Source of the DNA: Dokdonella_A sp964582225
GTDB taxonomy: Bacteria; Pseudomonadota; Gammaproteobacteria; Xanthomonadales; Rhodanobacteraceae
Direction of reading: 5' to 3'
Assembly: GCA_964582225.1 (NCBI GenBank)
Contig: CAZORA010000011.1
Coordinates: 1 to 64,000 of the forward strand
DNA length: 64,000 nucleotides
This document shows positions 52,027 through 60,749 of this stretch, piece by piece. The notes under the pieces were generated by a model. That model saw only the letters and a list, made by a program, of their open reading frames with translations, searched no databases and had not been told where the DNA came from. Each line of letters begins with the position of its first letter. Positions within the stretch are counted from its first letter, which is position 1. Made by a program: the position numbers and the translations under genes.

Positions 52027-53382
52027 TCAATCCACTCCGTCCGCGCGCAGCTCGCGCTGCGGCGCGCGGCATGCCCGCGCCCGCGCCAGGCGAAGCGCCG
52101 GCCCGGCCACGAAAAAGGAGCCGAAGGCCACCACGCGGTCCCCTGCCGCGGCAGCCAGGCAGGCGGTCTCGAAAGCCTCCTCCACGCTCGCCGCGAGCCG
52201 CACCCCGCGCTCGGCGGGGAGCACGTCAGCGACCCGCACGCGCAGGCTCGCGGCGCTGATTCCGCGCGGCGACGCGTGCTCGAGGCCAGCCAGAAACCAG
52301 GCGTCGACTACCTCGCGTAGTTCCCGCAGCACGCCCGCGGCGTCCTTGTCCCCCAGCGCGCCGAAGACCGCAAGGGTGCGCCCTTTCGGCGGATTCGCAC
52401 TCAGCCACTCGGCCAGCACGCGTGCCGCCTGCGGGTTGTGGGCCACGTCGATCACGCACTCCGGAGCGCCGCCAAGACGCTGCAGGCGCGCGTCTATTCG
52501 CGCCGCGCGAAGCCCCTCGCCCAGCGCCGCCGGATGCCAGCCCAGGCGCTCGCGCAGGGCATGCAGGGCCGCGATCGCGGCGGCAGCGTTGGCCAGCTGG
52601 CGCGAACCCGCGATTGCCGGAAGCGGAAGTTCTACGCGCTTGCTGGCCGCGCTCCAGCACCAGGAGCCACCGCGCAGCGAATCGAATGCATAATCCCGGC
52701 CGGCGAGCAGGAGCTCGGCACCGCTGTGACGAGCTGCGTCGATCAGTCCGCGCGGGGCCTCGGCGTCACCGACGATCGCTGGGCGCCCGGGCCGGAAAAT
52801 GCCCGCCTTCTCTCGCCCGATCGCGTCCCGGCTGTCGCCGAGCCACTGCTGATGATCGAGATCGACCGTGGTCACGATCGCCGCATCGGCGTCGATCAGG
52901 TTGACCGCGTCGAGACGGCCGCCGAGCCCCACTTCGAGCAGCGCGATATCCAGTTCCGCATCGGCGAAGATTGCCAGCGCGGCGAGCGTACCGAACTCGA
53001 AGAAGGTCAGCGGCACTGCAGCAGGTGCGCGTCGCGCCGCCTCCACGCGGGCGAAGGCCTCGACTAGCGCGAGGTCGGTTGCTTCCCACCCGTCGATCCG
53101 CACGCGCTCACCGTAGTGCTGCAGGTGCGGCGAGGTGTAGGCGCCAACCCGCAGCCCCTGAGCGCGCAGCATGGCTTCGAGAAAGGTGACCGTCGAGCCC
53201 TTGCCATTGGTGCCGCCGACCGTGATCACGGTTTTCGCGGGGGTCGGTGCGCCCATCCTGCGCCACACCTCGCCGACCCTCTCGAGACCGAACTCGATCG
53301 TCTGCGGATGCAGCCGGAGCTGATAGTCGAGCCAGTCGGCCAGCGGCGAGCCGGCCGTCGGCACGGAATTTGGCGTAACCAT
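52027..53382 (-). CDS. folC: Folylpolyglutamate synthase / dihydrofolate synthase
   Basis: A 451-residue Mur-ligase-family enzyme that joins glutamate to dihydropteroate and folates. The P-loop is TVGGTNGKGSTVTFLEAML, TSPHLQHYGERVRIDG follows, then LLEVGLGGRLDAVN and TTVDLDHQQWLG, DVAHNPQAARVLAEWL. ATG at 53382. Convergent context: rhomboid gene 20 bases upstream on the same strand. Confidence 0.95.
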   Translation of the reverse strand: MVTPNSVPTAGSPLADWLDYQLRLHPQTIEFGLERVGEVWRRMGAPTPAKTVITVGGTNGKGSTVTFLEAMLRAQGLRVGAYTSPHLQHYGERVRIDGWEATDLALVEAFARVEAARRAPAAVPLTFFEFGTLAALAIFADAELDIALLEVGLGGRLDAVNLIDADAAIVTTVDLDHQQWLGDSRDAIGREKAGIFRPGRPAIVGDAEAPRGLIDAARHSGAELLLAGRDYAFDSLRGGSWCWSAASKRVELPLPAIAGSRQLANAAAAIAALHALRERLGWHPAALGEGLRAARIDARLQRLGGAPECVIDVAHNPQAARVLAEWLSANPPKGRTLAVFGALGDKDAAGVLRELREVVDAWFLAGLEHASPRGISAASLRVRVADVLPAERGVRLAASVEEAFETACLAAAAGDRVVAFGSFFVAGPALRLARARACRAPQRELRADGVD

Positions 53383-53401
53383 GCTGAAGTTCGTGCGACT
53401 T

Positions 53402-54034
53402 CTAGCGCATCAGGATCCGTCGTGGGCGGATCGGCAGCCGACCACGCCAGTACTGGATCAGCACAAAGCCGATCGCCATGCCGCCGAGATGGGCGAAATG
53501 CGCGACCCCGGCCTGGGTGCCAGTGACGCCCAGGAACAGCTCAATCGCGCCGTAGCCGGTCACGAAGAGCCAAGCCGGCATCGGGATCGGCGGAAACAAC
53601 AACATGATGCGGGAATGCGGGTACATCATGCCGTAGGCGAGCAGAAGCCCGAACACGCCACCGGAAGCGCCCAGGGTCGGATAGTAGCCGCCAGTGAAGA
53701 AGTGCACCACCGCAAGCTGCGCGAGCGCCGCGCCGATTACGCAGACGAAGTAGTAGAGCGCAAACGGCCGCGTGCCGAACAGCTGCTCGATCGCCCCGCC
53801 GAACATCCACAGCGCGAACATGTTGAAGGCCAGATGGGTCAGGCCGCCGTGCAGGAAGCCGTAGGTCACGATCTGCCACGGCTCGAAGCCGGGCACGTCG
53901 CTGTACGGGGAAGGTCCGAGCGGCCACAGCGCGAAATGCACCAGCAGCGCTTCGCCCGACAGCATCTGCAGCAGATAAATGCCGATATTGGCGATCAGCA
54001 GGGCCCGGGTCACGGGCGGCAGCGCAAAAGGCAT
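53402..54034 (-). CDS. Rhomboid family intramembrane serine protease
   Basis: A 210-residue membrane protein with six or more segments. The catalytic Ser is in TLGASGGVFGLL and the catalytic His in HFAHLGGMAIG; the HLAFNMFALWMFG pattern of the second segment is typical. It cleaves transmembrane substrates in the bilayer. ATG at 54034 is used; an upstream in-frame ATG would add 20 non-conserved residues. Substrate unknown. Confidence 0.88.
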   Translation of the reverse strand: MPFALPPVTRALLIANIGIYLLQMLSGEALLVHFALWPLGPSPYSDVPGFEPWQIVTYGFLHGGLTHLAFNMFALWMFGGAIEQLFGTRPFALYYFVCVIGAALAQLAVVHFFTGGYYPTLGASGGVFGLLLAYGMMYPHSRIMLLFPPIPMPAWLFVTGYGAIELFLGVTGTQAGVAHFAHLGGMAIGFVLIQYWRGRLPIRPRRILMR

Positions 54035-54148
54035 CAGCGGACTCCGCGAAACATGGATTCGGCGGCGCTGGCCGCGCGATGCAGCAAGATGCATGCGGTA
54101 AGCGGCGGAATCAACTCCACCGACCGCTGCGCCGGGTGGCGGACGGGC

Positions 54149-54505
54149 TCAACGCGGACCCCACAATGTACGATCCAGATCCTGACTCCAACCGTAGCGT
54201 GAGCGGTCGACGCGCCCCTTGCGCACCTCGACGCCCTCCGCTTCGAGCCGCCGCACCTGCTCGCGAAAGTCGGCACTGCCGGGCCGAAAGGCCAGATGAC
54301 CGTCGGCCCGCAGCACGCGGAACCACGGCAGTCCCAGCGCGTCCGGCGCCTCCGCAAGCACCCGACCGACCAGACGCGCCCGCCGCGGCAAGCCGGCCCG
54401 CGCGGCGATTTCACCGTAGCTCGCGACGCAGCCCGGCGGCACCGCAGCCACCACACGCCGGATCGCCGCATGCGCCTCTGGCAGCTTCGCACGAACTGAC
54501 TTCAT
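54149..54505 (-). CDS. Alkyltransferase-like protein (MGMT family, no acceptor Cys)
   Basis: A 118-residue protein in the O6-alkylguanine DNA alkyltransferase family: VVAAVPPGCVASYGEIAARAGLP (DNA-binding helix-turn-helix region) and the active-site region reads LPWFRVLRADG. Real MGMT proteins have PCHRV there, so the acceptor Cys is replaced by Trp and His by Phe; this is the pattern of alkyltransferase-like proteins (ATL), which bind alkylguanine and recruit nucleotide excision repair. Divergent from the next gene. Confidence 0.86.
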   Translation of the reverse strand: MKSVRAKLPEAHAAIRRVVAAVPPGCVASYGEIAARAGLPRRARLVGRVLAEAPDALGLPWFRVLRADGHLAFRPGSADFREQVRRLEAEGVEVRKGRVDRSRYGWSQDLDRTLWGPR

Positions 54506-54553
54506 CCAGTGCGCAAGCTAGCATAGGTCACTGGTACGCGAGGAACTTCGCCC

Positions 54554-54958
54554 GTGCAGAACTTCGAACAGGTCCGCTCCCACGTCGGCAGCCGATATTC
54601 GCTGCGGATCAATGATCCCTACCTGATCTGCCTCGAGCTTGCGCTGGAGGACGGTCGGCGTCAGGGCGTCTATTTCACCGAACTCGAAGGTGGCGACGGA
54701 ACGCGCTTCCTGCGCGTATCGACGCCGATCTGCCCGCTCGAGGCGATCGACCCGCTGCGCTGCCTGGACTTCAACTGGAACCAGCGCACCGGCTATCTCG
54801 CAAGCGGCGAGCTGGAGGGCCACGCCTTCCTGCACCTGTGCGAGAACCTGCCCTACCGACTGCTGAGCGATTTCGAGCTCGACCGCGTAGTGGCCGAGCT
54901 CGGCGCCCTCGGCGACGGCCTCGAGCAGCTTCTGCTGAGCGGAGCAGATCTTTCCTGA
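54554..54958 (+). CDS. Conserved small acidic protein of unknown function
   Basis: A 134-residue acidic protein starting at GTG 54554. It has alpha-beta composition: FEQVRSHVGSRYSLRIND, LICLELALEDGRRQGVYFTELEG, LRCLDFNWNQRTGYLASGELEGHAFLHLCENLPY. The pattern is reminiscent of small chaperone-like folds (CesT/YbjN type) but no motif makes that certain. It is divergent from the alkyltransferase-like gene and does not overlap any other gene. Confidence 0.6.
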   Translation: MQNFEQVRSHVGSRYSLRINDPYLICLELALEDGRRQGVYFTELEGGDGTRFLRVSTPICPLEAIDPLRCLDFNWNQRTGYLASGELEGHAFLHLCENLPYRLLSDFELDRVVAELGALGDGLEQLLLSGADLS

Positions 54959-55115
54959 GCGGGATAACGTCTGCCGCGGACGACCGCTGAGCTTGCGCCG
55001 CGGCATCATGACCTGAGCCAGATCGCCGCACTTTCACCGACCCGGCCGCGCCGCCGATGGCTCTGCGCCCGGACCTTCCAGGTTTCCCGCGAAGCCTGCC
55101 GTTCGCGCGCGTTGC

Positions 55116-56249
55116 TCAAGGCGCGAAGCCGAGGCCGCGGGCGGCCTCCAGCAGCAGCCAGGCGAGGCCCGCGCTGACCGGCAGGGTGAGAATCCAGGCC
55201 CAGACCATGCGCTCGACGATGGTCCAGCGGATGGCTCCGACGCGCTTGGCCACACCGACCCCGAGAATCGCCGCCGACACGTTATGGGTGGTCGATACCG
55301 GAATGCCGAAATGCGAGCAGCTGAAGATGACTGCAGCCGACGCGGTCTCGGCGGCGAAGCCGTTGATCGGATGCAGCTTCACCATCTTGTGGCCGAGAGT
55401 CTTGATGATGCGCCAGCCGCCAGAGGCGGTGCCGGCCGCCATGGTCAGGGCGCATAGCACCTTGATCCAGGTGGCGATCTGGAAATCATGATGGAGACCT
55501 TCCTCGATGCGCAGGAAATGTAGCCACTCGGGCAGCTGATCGAAGGCGCCTCCCGCGGTGGCGCCGGCCAGCGCCAGAGCGATGATGCCCATGGTTTTCT
55601 GCGCGTCGTTCATGCCGTGGGAGAGCCCCATCGCACCCGCCGAGACGAGCTGGGCCCGGCCGAAAAAGAGGTTCACGAAGCGCGTCCGGCCGAGCCGGCG
55701 CAGCGGACCCTGACGGCTGCCGAGAAAATCGATCAGGCTGAACAGGAGCCCCATCAGCAAGATGGCGAGGATGAACCCGCCGACCGGCGAGGTGACCATC
55801 GGCACGATCACCTTGGGAATCACGCCCTTGTCACCCCACCAGTGGCTGCCGCCCTGGGCCCAGATGATCGAATCCCAGTTACCGTGCGCGGCCGCGAGCG
55901 CCGCACCGCAGAGGCCACCCACCAGCGCATGCGAGGAACTCGAAGGCAGGCCCCACCACCAGGTGAGCAGGTTCCACAACACTGCACCCAGCAGGGCACA
56001 GATCAACACTACCGGCGTCATCACGACCACGTCACTGTCGATTAGACCCGCAGCGATGGTGCGGGCGACGGCGGTGCCCACCAGCGCACCGATCAGATTG
56101 GTGGTGGCGGCAAGCAGCACTGCCTGCCCTGGGCTCAGCACCTTGGTCGCGACCACCGTGGCGATCGAGTTGGCGGTATCGTGGAAGCCGTTGATGTACT
56201 CGAAAGCGAGCGCGATCAGAACCACCAGGAGAACGACGGCGATTTCCAT
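55116..56249 (-). CDS. pit: Low-affinity inorganic phosphate transporter (Pit family)
   Basis: A 377-residue membrane protein of the PiT family, with about ten membrane segments and the two inverted signature motifs: GFHDTANSIATVVATKVL near residue 20 and GMNDAQKTMGIIALAL near residue 210. It imports phosphate as a metal-phosphate complex with protons. It lies 21 bases downstream of a DUF47 gene, the usual partner. Confidence 0.93.
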   Translation of the reverse strand: MEIAVVLLVVLIALAFEYINGFHDTANSIATVVATKVLSPGQAVLLAATTNLIGALVGTAVARTIAAGLIDSDVVVMTPVVLICALLGAVLWNLLTWWWGLPSSSSHALVGGLCGAALAAAHGNWDSIIWAQGGSHWWGDKGVIPKVIVPMVTSPVGGFILAILLMGLLFSLIDFLGSRQGPLRRLGRTRFVNLFFGRAQLVSAGAMGLSHGMNDAQKTMGIIALALAGATAGGAFDQLPEWLHFLRIEEGLHHDFQIATWIKVLCALTMAAGTASGGWRIIKTLGHKMVKLHPINGFAAETASAAVIFSCSHFGIPVSTTHNVSAAILGVGVAKRVGAIRWTIVERMVWAWILTLPVSAGLAWLLLEAARGLGFAP

Positions 56250-56270
56250 CTCGGCAGCCGGCCGCGCCCG

Positions 56271-56900
56271 TCAGGAGTTCTTGAGCACGATCTGGTAGAC
56301 CACGTTGCCGGCATCGCGGCAGCGGTCGATGGCTTTTTCCAACAGCTCGAACAGGTCCTTCAGCAGCAGCATCCGCACCGGATCGTGCCGTCCGCCGTAG
56401 AGATCTCGATAGGACTCGATCATCAGGCGGTCCGCCTCGTTCTCGATCGCCTGGAGGCGTTCGTTGTGTGCCTTCATGGCCTCGAGGTTCATGCTGCGCT
56501 TGAGCTGCGCCACCATCTGCACGATGACTTCGCTGGCTTTCTCGAGCAACACCGCGCGCGATTCGAAGTCGATCTCGACAAGCCCCTCGGCGGCGATCGA
56601 ATAGCGCTCGGCAAACTTGGAAATCGACTTGGTCACCTTGTTCAGCGCAGCGGAGAGCGCTTCGATGTCCTCGCGCTCGAGTGCGGTCACGAAGGTGTTG
56701 ACCAGCTCCTCGCTGATCTTCGCCGCCAAGTCCTTCTCTCGCTTGCGCGCCAGTGCAAATTCGTCGAGCGATGGCACCGGCGCGCGCAGGTGCAACATCT
56801 GTACCAGCGCAACGGCCGCCTCACGCGCTGCCTCGGCGCTGGCCTCGAGCAGGCCGTAGAACTTGTCACCCTTGCCGAAGATGGTCTGCAGCGAAAACAT
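56271..56900 (-). CDS. DUF47 / PhoU-like regulatory protein
   Basis: A 209-residue all-helical protein of the TIGR00153/DUF47 family (PhoU-like). ERYSIAAEGLVEIDFESRAVLLEKASEVIV and EADRLMIESYRDLYG are conserved-like segments. DUF47 proteins pair with Pit transporters and are thought to limit phosphate uptake. Start ATG 56900 is chosen: the frame continues upstream but the added 36 residues are not conserved. It is transcribed ahead of pit, 21 bases apart. Confidence 0.88.
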   Translation of the reverse strand: MFSLQTIFGKGDKFYGLLEASAEAAREAAVALVQMLHLRAPVPSLDEFALARKREKDLAAKISEELVNTFVTALEREDIEALSAALNKVTKSISKFAERYSIAAEGLVEIDFESRAVLLEKASEVIVQMVAQLKRSMNLEAMKAHNERLQAIENEADRLMIESYRDLYGGRHDPVRMLLLKDLFELLEKAIDRCRDAGNVVYQIVLKNS

Positions 56901-57172
56901 GATGTCCGAGGCCTTTCGGGCTGATGGAATCGGAGTGGCGACTGCGGCCGCGCCAGCGCGATTTTCGTCGATTTTACGGTGACTTGTCGTTCCGTCGCCG
57001 CAGCGCAACGAGAACCTTCAGTGGACCAATAGCCTTGAGGCCGTACCCACCGACGTCGAACCGCCATCCAACGCGCGTTTGACGATGCGGCGGCGCATGG
57101 TACCCCATGCCCACGCTCGGCACCCGATCGGGTCTTCCTGAACGACATCACCGGCAGCGCCGGTACCGATCT

Positions 57173-57982
57173 TCAGTCGGGGTCGATTCGGCTCGCCGCG
57201 CGCGGCAGCTCACCGCTGGCGAGCCGCGCCGTGCGCACCACGTCGGCGAGGATGCCGCGCAGAATCTGCACCTCGCCGGAGTCCAGCCGCGCGCGCAGGA
57301 ACATGCGTCGCAGGCGCATCAAGATGGTGCGCGGCGAACGTCCCTTGTGGAAATCGATCAGATCCAACGTGACCGCGAGGTGCTCGAAGAAACCATCCAT
57401 CTCCGCCATTCCCGCGGGCGCTCCGTGATGCTCATGGCCGACCGCGAGCGCAAGCGCGTCGCCCCGCTCGCGACGCGCTTCGAGCCAGGCCATGCGCAGC
57501 TCCCAGGCCACCACCTGTACCGCCTGAGCGAGGTTGAGCGAGGGACAGCGCGCATCGCTCGGGATCGTCAGCGCCGCGTGACAGCGCTGGATCTCGGCGT
57601 TGTCGAGGCCGTTGCGTTCATTGCCGAAGAGCAGCGCGACCCGTCGACCCTCGCCCGCCGCGGCGATCACCCGCCGCGCCGCCGCGCGCGGATGCAGCTC
57701 TTCGAGGGCAATGCCGCGCCGCCGTGCGGTGGCGCCGATCAGCAGTTCGCAACCGCCGATCGCGTCGACCAGATCAGGACTCACCTGGGCCGCTTCCAGC
57801 ACATCGAGTCCGCCGGCCGCCAGCGCCGTGGCTTCCGGATGCGGGAAGACGCGCGGCGCCACCAGGGCCAGGTCGCGCAGGCCCATGGCCGCCAGCGCGC
57901 GTGCCGCAGCACCGATGTTGCCCGGATGAGAGGTGCGCACCAGCACACAGCGCACGCGCTCAAGAAGATCGGGAACTTCCAC
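57173..57982 (-). CDS. trmJ: tRNA (cytidine/uridine-2'-O)-methyltransferase TrmJ
   Basis: A 269-residue SPOUT methyltransferase. VRCVLVRTSHPGNIGAAARALAAMGL and LALVAPR form the N-terminal fold, ALLFGNERNGLDNAE and SLNLAQAVQVVAWELR form the knot and SAM site, typical of TrmJ (Nm32 of tRNA). It begins at GTG 57982. Divergent from suhB. Confidence 0.93.
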   Translation of the reverse strand: MEVPDLLERVRCVLVRTSHPGNIGAAARALAAMGLRDLALVAPRVFPHPEATALAAGGLDVLEAAQVSPDLVDAIGGCELLIGATARRRGIALEELHPRAAARRVIAAAGEGRRVALLFGNERNGLDNAEIQRCHAALTIPSDARCPSLNLAQAVQVVAWELRMAWLEARRERGDALALAVGHEHHGAPAGMAEMDGFFEHLAVTLDLIDFHKGRSPRTILMRLRRMFLRARLDSGEVQILRGILADVVRTARLASGELPRAASRIDPD

Positions 57983-58035
57983 TCGCGTACCTCGAAAGTG
58001 ATGCAGCCCGACGCGTAGCCGCCGCCAGGGCGATC

Positions 58036-58044
58036 TGCTACCCT
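58036..58044 (+). promoter_or_regulatory. Possible extended -10 of suhB
   Basis: TGCTACCCT fits a weak extended -10 (TG-C-TACCCT) 61 bases before the suhB start. No -35 was found. It belongs to the group of TGNTANNNT elements seen before several genes in this window. Confidence 0.28.
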
Positions 58045-58104
58045 GCCCCGCCCAGCGGCCCGATCACGGGCCGCCTGCTCTTGCCCAGACCGCCAGCGAA
58101 GTCC

Positions 58105-58905
58105 ATGCCCAGACCCGCCGTCAACGTCGCGGTGCGTGCCGCACGCGCCGCGGGACAGATCATCCTGCGGCACATGAACCGGCTGGACAGCATCGAGGTC
58201 GTGGAAAAGCAGCGCCTCGACTATGTCTCGGAAGTCGACCGCCTGGCGGAAACGGAAATCATACGCGAGCTCAGACGCGCTTTCCCGCGCGACGCCATTC
58301 TCGCCGAAGAATCCGGTGCCATCGGCAGCGCCCGTCGGGTGTGGACCATCGATCCGCTGGACGGCACGCACAACTACCTGCGCGGGATCCCTCACTTCTG
58401 TGTCTCGATCGCGCTGCTCGAGGGCGGGGAGCCGACCTTGGGGGTGATTTACGATCCGCTGCGCAGCGAGCTCTTTACCGCGGATCGCGGTAGCGGAGCT
58501 CTGCTCAACGAGCGGCGCATTCGCGTGGCGCGGCGTCCGACGCTCGAGGGCGCGCTGTTGGCGACCGGATTCCCGTATCGTCAACGAGCACACCTGGCCG
58601 CACAGCTGGACATGACCCGCGCCCTGCTGGGTGAAGCGGAGGACATCCGTCGCACGGGATCGGCCGCGCTCGATCTCGCCTGGGTCGCCGCGGGGCGCCT
58701 GGACGGCTACTACGAAACCGGCCTCAAACCTTGGGACATGGGCGCGGGCTGCATCCTGGTACGCGAAGCGGGCGGACGTTATTCGGATTTCGCCGGTCGC
58801 GATGGATTGCCCCAGAGCGGCAACCTGATCGCCGGCAACGTCCCGCTGGCGACCGCGATCGTGGCCACGATCGGCGCCGTACTGCCGCCCGAACTGCTGC
58901 GCTGA
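58105..58905 (+). CDS. suhB: Inositol monophosphatase family protein (SuhB)
   Basis: A 266-residue Mg-dependent phosphatase. Metal-binding motifs: ILAEESG, WTIDPLDGTHNYLRGIPHFCVSIAL and LKPWDMGAGCILVREAGG. SuhB also acts in rRNA transcription and processing in E. coli. The ATG at 58105 is used; the earlier frame is not coding. It is divergent from trmJ. Confidence 0.93.
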   Translation: MPRPAVNVAVRAARAAGQIILRHMNRLDSIEVVEKQRLDYVSEVDRLAETEIIRELRRAFPRDAILAEESGAIGSARRVWTIDPLDGTHNYLRGIPHFCVSIALLEGGEPTLGVIYDPLRSELFTADRGSGALLNERRIRVARRPTLEGALLATGFPYRQRAHLAAQLDMTRALLGEAEDIRRTGSAALDLAWVAAGRLDGYYETGLKPWDMGAGCILVREAGGRYSDFAGRDGLPQSGNLIAGNVPLATAIVATIGAVLPPELLR

Positions 58906-59150
58906 AGCGGCATCGACCGCAGGCCCGACACTCGCGCCGGCCGCCGCTGCAGGCTCGCGATCCACGCAAGCATGCAGCGGCAGAAATCCGATCATCGCCC
59001 GCCCCGCTCCAGAGCAGGCCTGAACGGGTTCATCGAGGCCGCGGTGGCGCGCGGCCTTCGACCTCAGGCCCTGCTAGCCGTCATGCCAATGAAGGCAGAC
59101 GGCGCTTGACTTCGAGCCTTTGAAAGCAAAGGCACTGGGCTCCCGCCTTC

Positions 59151-59280
59151 GCGGGAGCGACGAAGATGGGGCGCGGGCGCGACGAAGGTGGGGTGCGGGA
59201 GCGACGAAGGTGGGGCGCGGGAGCGACGAAGGCGGGGCGTGGGAGCGACGAAGATGGGGCGCGGGCGCGACGGAGAATGA
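59151..59280. repeat. 22-base tandem repeat array, about 5.9 copies
   Basis: Near-identical 22-base units run from 59151: GCGGGAGCGACGAAG followed by an RTGGGGC-like tail, with small base changes between copies. The first unit starts inside the right arm of the palindrome CTCCCGCCTTCGCGGGAG, the same family as the elements at 15958. Unlike CRISPR arrays there is no unique spacer. Confidence 0.85.
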
Positions 59281-59371
59281 TCCGCTCGTCCGGATAGTCG
59301 CTGGTGGGTCATCACGCTGCGGTTTGGCTGTCCGGCAAGTAGCCAGCACGAATGTCCGCCGCGCGGCTATG

Positions 59372-59399
59372 AAAAAGCCCGGCTTGCGCCGGGCTTTTT
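59372..59399. terminator. Bidirectional intrinsic terminator (OmpA gene/suhB side)
   Basis: AAAAAGCCCGGC at 59372-59383 and GCCGGGCTTTTT at 59388-59399 pair perfectly around TTGC. Five-base T-runs appear at the 3' side on both strands. It lies 23 bases after the OmpA gene stop (minus strand). Confidence 0.9.
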
Positions 59400-59422
59400 C
59401 GTCACGCTCGGGAGCGGGCAGA

Positions 59423-60547
59423 TTACTGCGCGTCCTCGACCGTCATCTCCGTGCGGCGGTTGCGCGCACGTCCTTCCTTGGTGTCGTTGGTGTCGATCGG
59501 ACGGGTCTCACCGAAGCCCACCACGCCAGTGATCTGGCTTGCCGACACGCCGTGGCTCGTCAGATAGTCGTACACGATCTGCGCGCGACGCTCGGAGAGC
59601 TTCTGGTTGTAGGCATCCGGACCGGTCGAGTCGGTATGGCCGTCGAGCTCGACGCGCACGTCCGGGTTGCGCTGCAGCACATCCACCGCCTGATCCAGGA
59701 TTGCAATCGAATCTTCCGTTGGGACCTGCAGGGTCGGCGAAATGTTCTTCTCGCCCGGCTTCGGACGATCGAACTTGAAGTGGACGCCACGCAGGTCGAT
59801 CACGACCTTCTGCGGCGGCACTTCCTCTTCAACCGGCGGCGGCGGCGGTGGCGGCTCCTCGGCCGGCGGTGGCGGCGCTGCTGCCGGCTGGGCGAAGCTG
59901 TACACCAGGCCCACGCTCAGGATCGCGTCCAGGTAGCCGTTCTCGGGAGACACGTTGTAGCCGAGCGCGTTGGACAGATGGCCGCGCGTGCGGTCGTCGA
60001 AATCGTAGCGAGCGGCGAGCTCGCCACGGAACGCAAGGCGGTCGCTCATGTTGTACTGCACGCCGCCACCGACGGTAGCCATCGGCGCCCAACCATGCGC
60101 GCTGTAGCCGGCGCCCACGGCGGGCGGCGAGTTCAGCAGGAAGCCCGAGTAAGCCGCGTGACGCAGGGCGCCGACGCCGAACATCACATACGGGCGAATC
60201 TGCTCACCGACGTCACCGAAGAACCAGCGCGCGCTCACGCCCACGCCCACGCTCTCCCACTCGTGTTCGGTACCGCGACCGTAGAACGGGTCGTTGCGCC
60301 AGGAGCCTTCCTCGAAATCGGCGTTGTTGATCGTGTACTCGAAGTCGATCGCCAGGTTGGGGTTGACCCAGACGCCGACGCCGATGCCACCCCAGAGCGA
60401 GGTGTCGGTGCCGCGCGTGCTGTCGGAGAAATTGGCTCCGATGCGCGGCGCGATGTAGAAATTGCTGAAATCCTGAGCCTGGACGGCGGTCGTGGTACCG
60501 CCAGCCAGCGCCAGTGCGATGAGCGCACTCAGGGCCTTGAGTTTCAT
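59423..60547 (-). CDS. OmpA-family outer-membrane protein
   Basis: A 374-residue protein: signal peptide about residues 1-24; an eight-strand-type beta-barrel region (about 25-220; NFYIAPRIGANFSDS, GGIGVGVWVNPNLAIDFEY, FRGELAARYDFDD); a Pro-rich linker (PPPPAEEPPPPPPPVEEE); and an OmpA-like C-terminal peptidoglycan-binding domain (HTDSTGPDAYNQKLSERRA, FGETRPIDTNDTKEGRARNRR). It links the outer membrane to the cell wall. AGGAGA precedes the ATG. Confidence 0.93.
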   Translation of the reverse strand: MKLKALSALIALALAGGTTTAVQAQDFSNFYIAPRIGANFSDSTRGTDTSLWGGIGVGVWVNPNLAIDFEYTINNADFEEGSWRNDPFYGRGTEHEWESVGVGVSARWFFGDVGEQIRPYVMFGVGALRHAAYSGFLLNSPPAVGAGYSAHGWAPMATVGGGVQYNMSDRLAFRGELAARYDFDDRTRGHLSNALGYNVSPENGYLDAILSVGLVYSFAQPAAAPPPPAEEPPPPPPPVEEEVPPQKVVIDLRGVHFKFDRPKPGEKNISPTLQVPTEDSIAILDQAVDVLQRNPDVRVELDGHTDSTGPDAYNQKLSERRAQIVYDYLTSHGVSASQITGVVGFGETRPIDTNDTKEGRARNRRTEMTVEDAQ

Positions 60548-60749
60548 TCGTCGAGTCTCCTCTTGAACACATCTTGGACGTCGGCACGCGCGTCTGCACC
60601 AAGCGAGACGCTCCGATCGGGCTATGTTACCGCATCTTGACGCAAAAGAAACGACCGCTTAACACGCTCCGCAACGGTTGCTGTGAGCAGAGTGTACCGC
60701 TACCCAAACGATCCGACCAGAGCTTGTGAAACTATCGTTAAGTCGCCGC

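Larger units (their letters stand above)
58906..59422. other. 517-base gap: tandem repeats and a terminator, no gene seen
   Basis: Between suhB and the OmpA gene. It contains a CTCCCGCCTTCGCGGGAG palindrome just upstream of a 22-base tandem repeat array (59151-59280) and a strong terminator (59372-59399), both listed separately. Open frames through the array are repetitive and are not coding. Confidence 0.6.

Noticed and set aside
59151..59280. CRISPR-like array
   Set aside because: Adjacent 22-base units without unique spacers; a simple tandem repeat, and no cas genes are nearby.
59120..60640. 506-residue plus-strand frame across the tandem array and OmpA gene
   Set aside because: Begins in the repeat array and runs antisense to OmpA; not coding.
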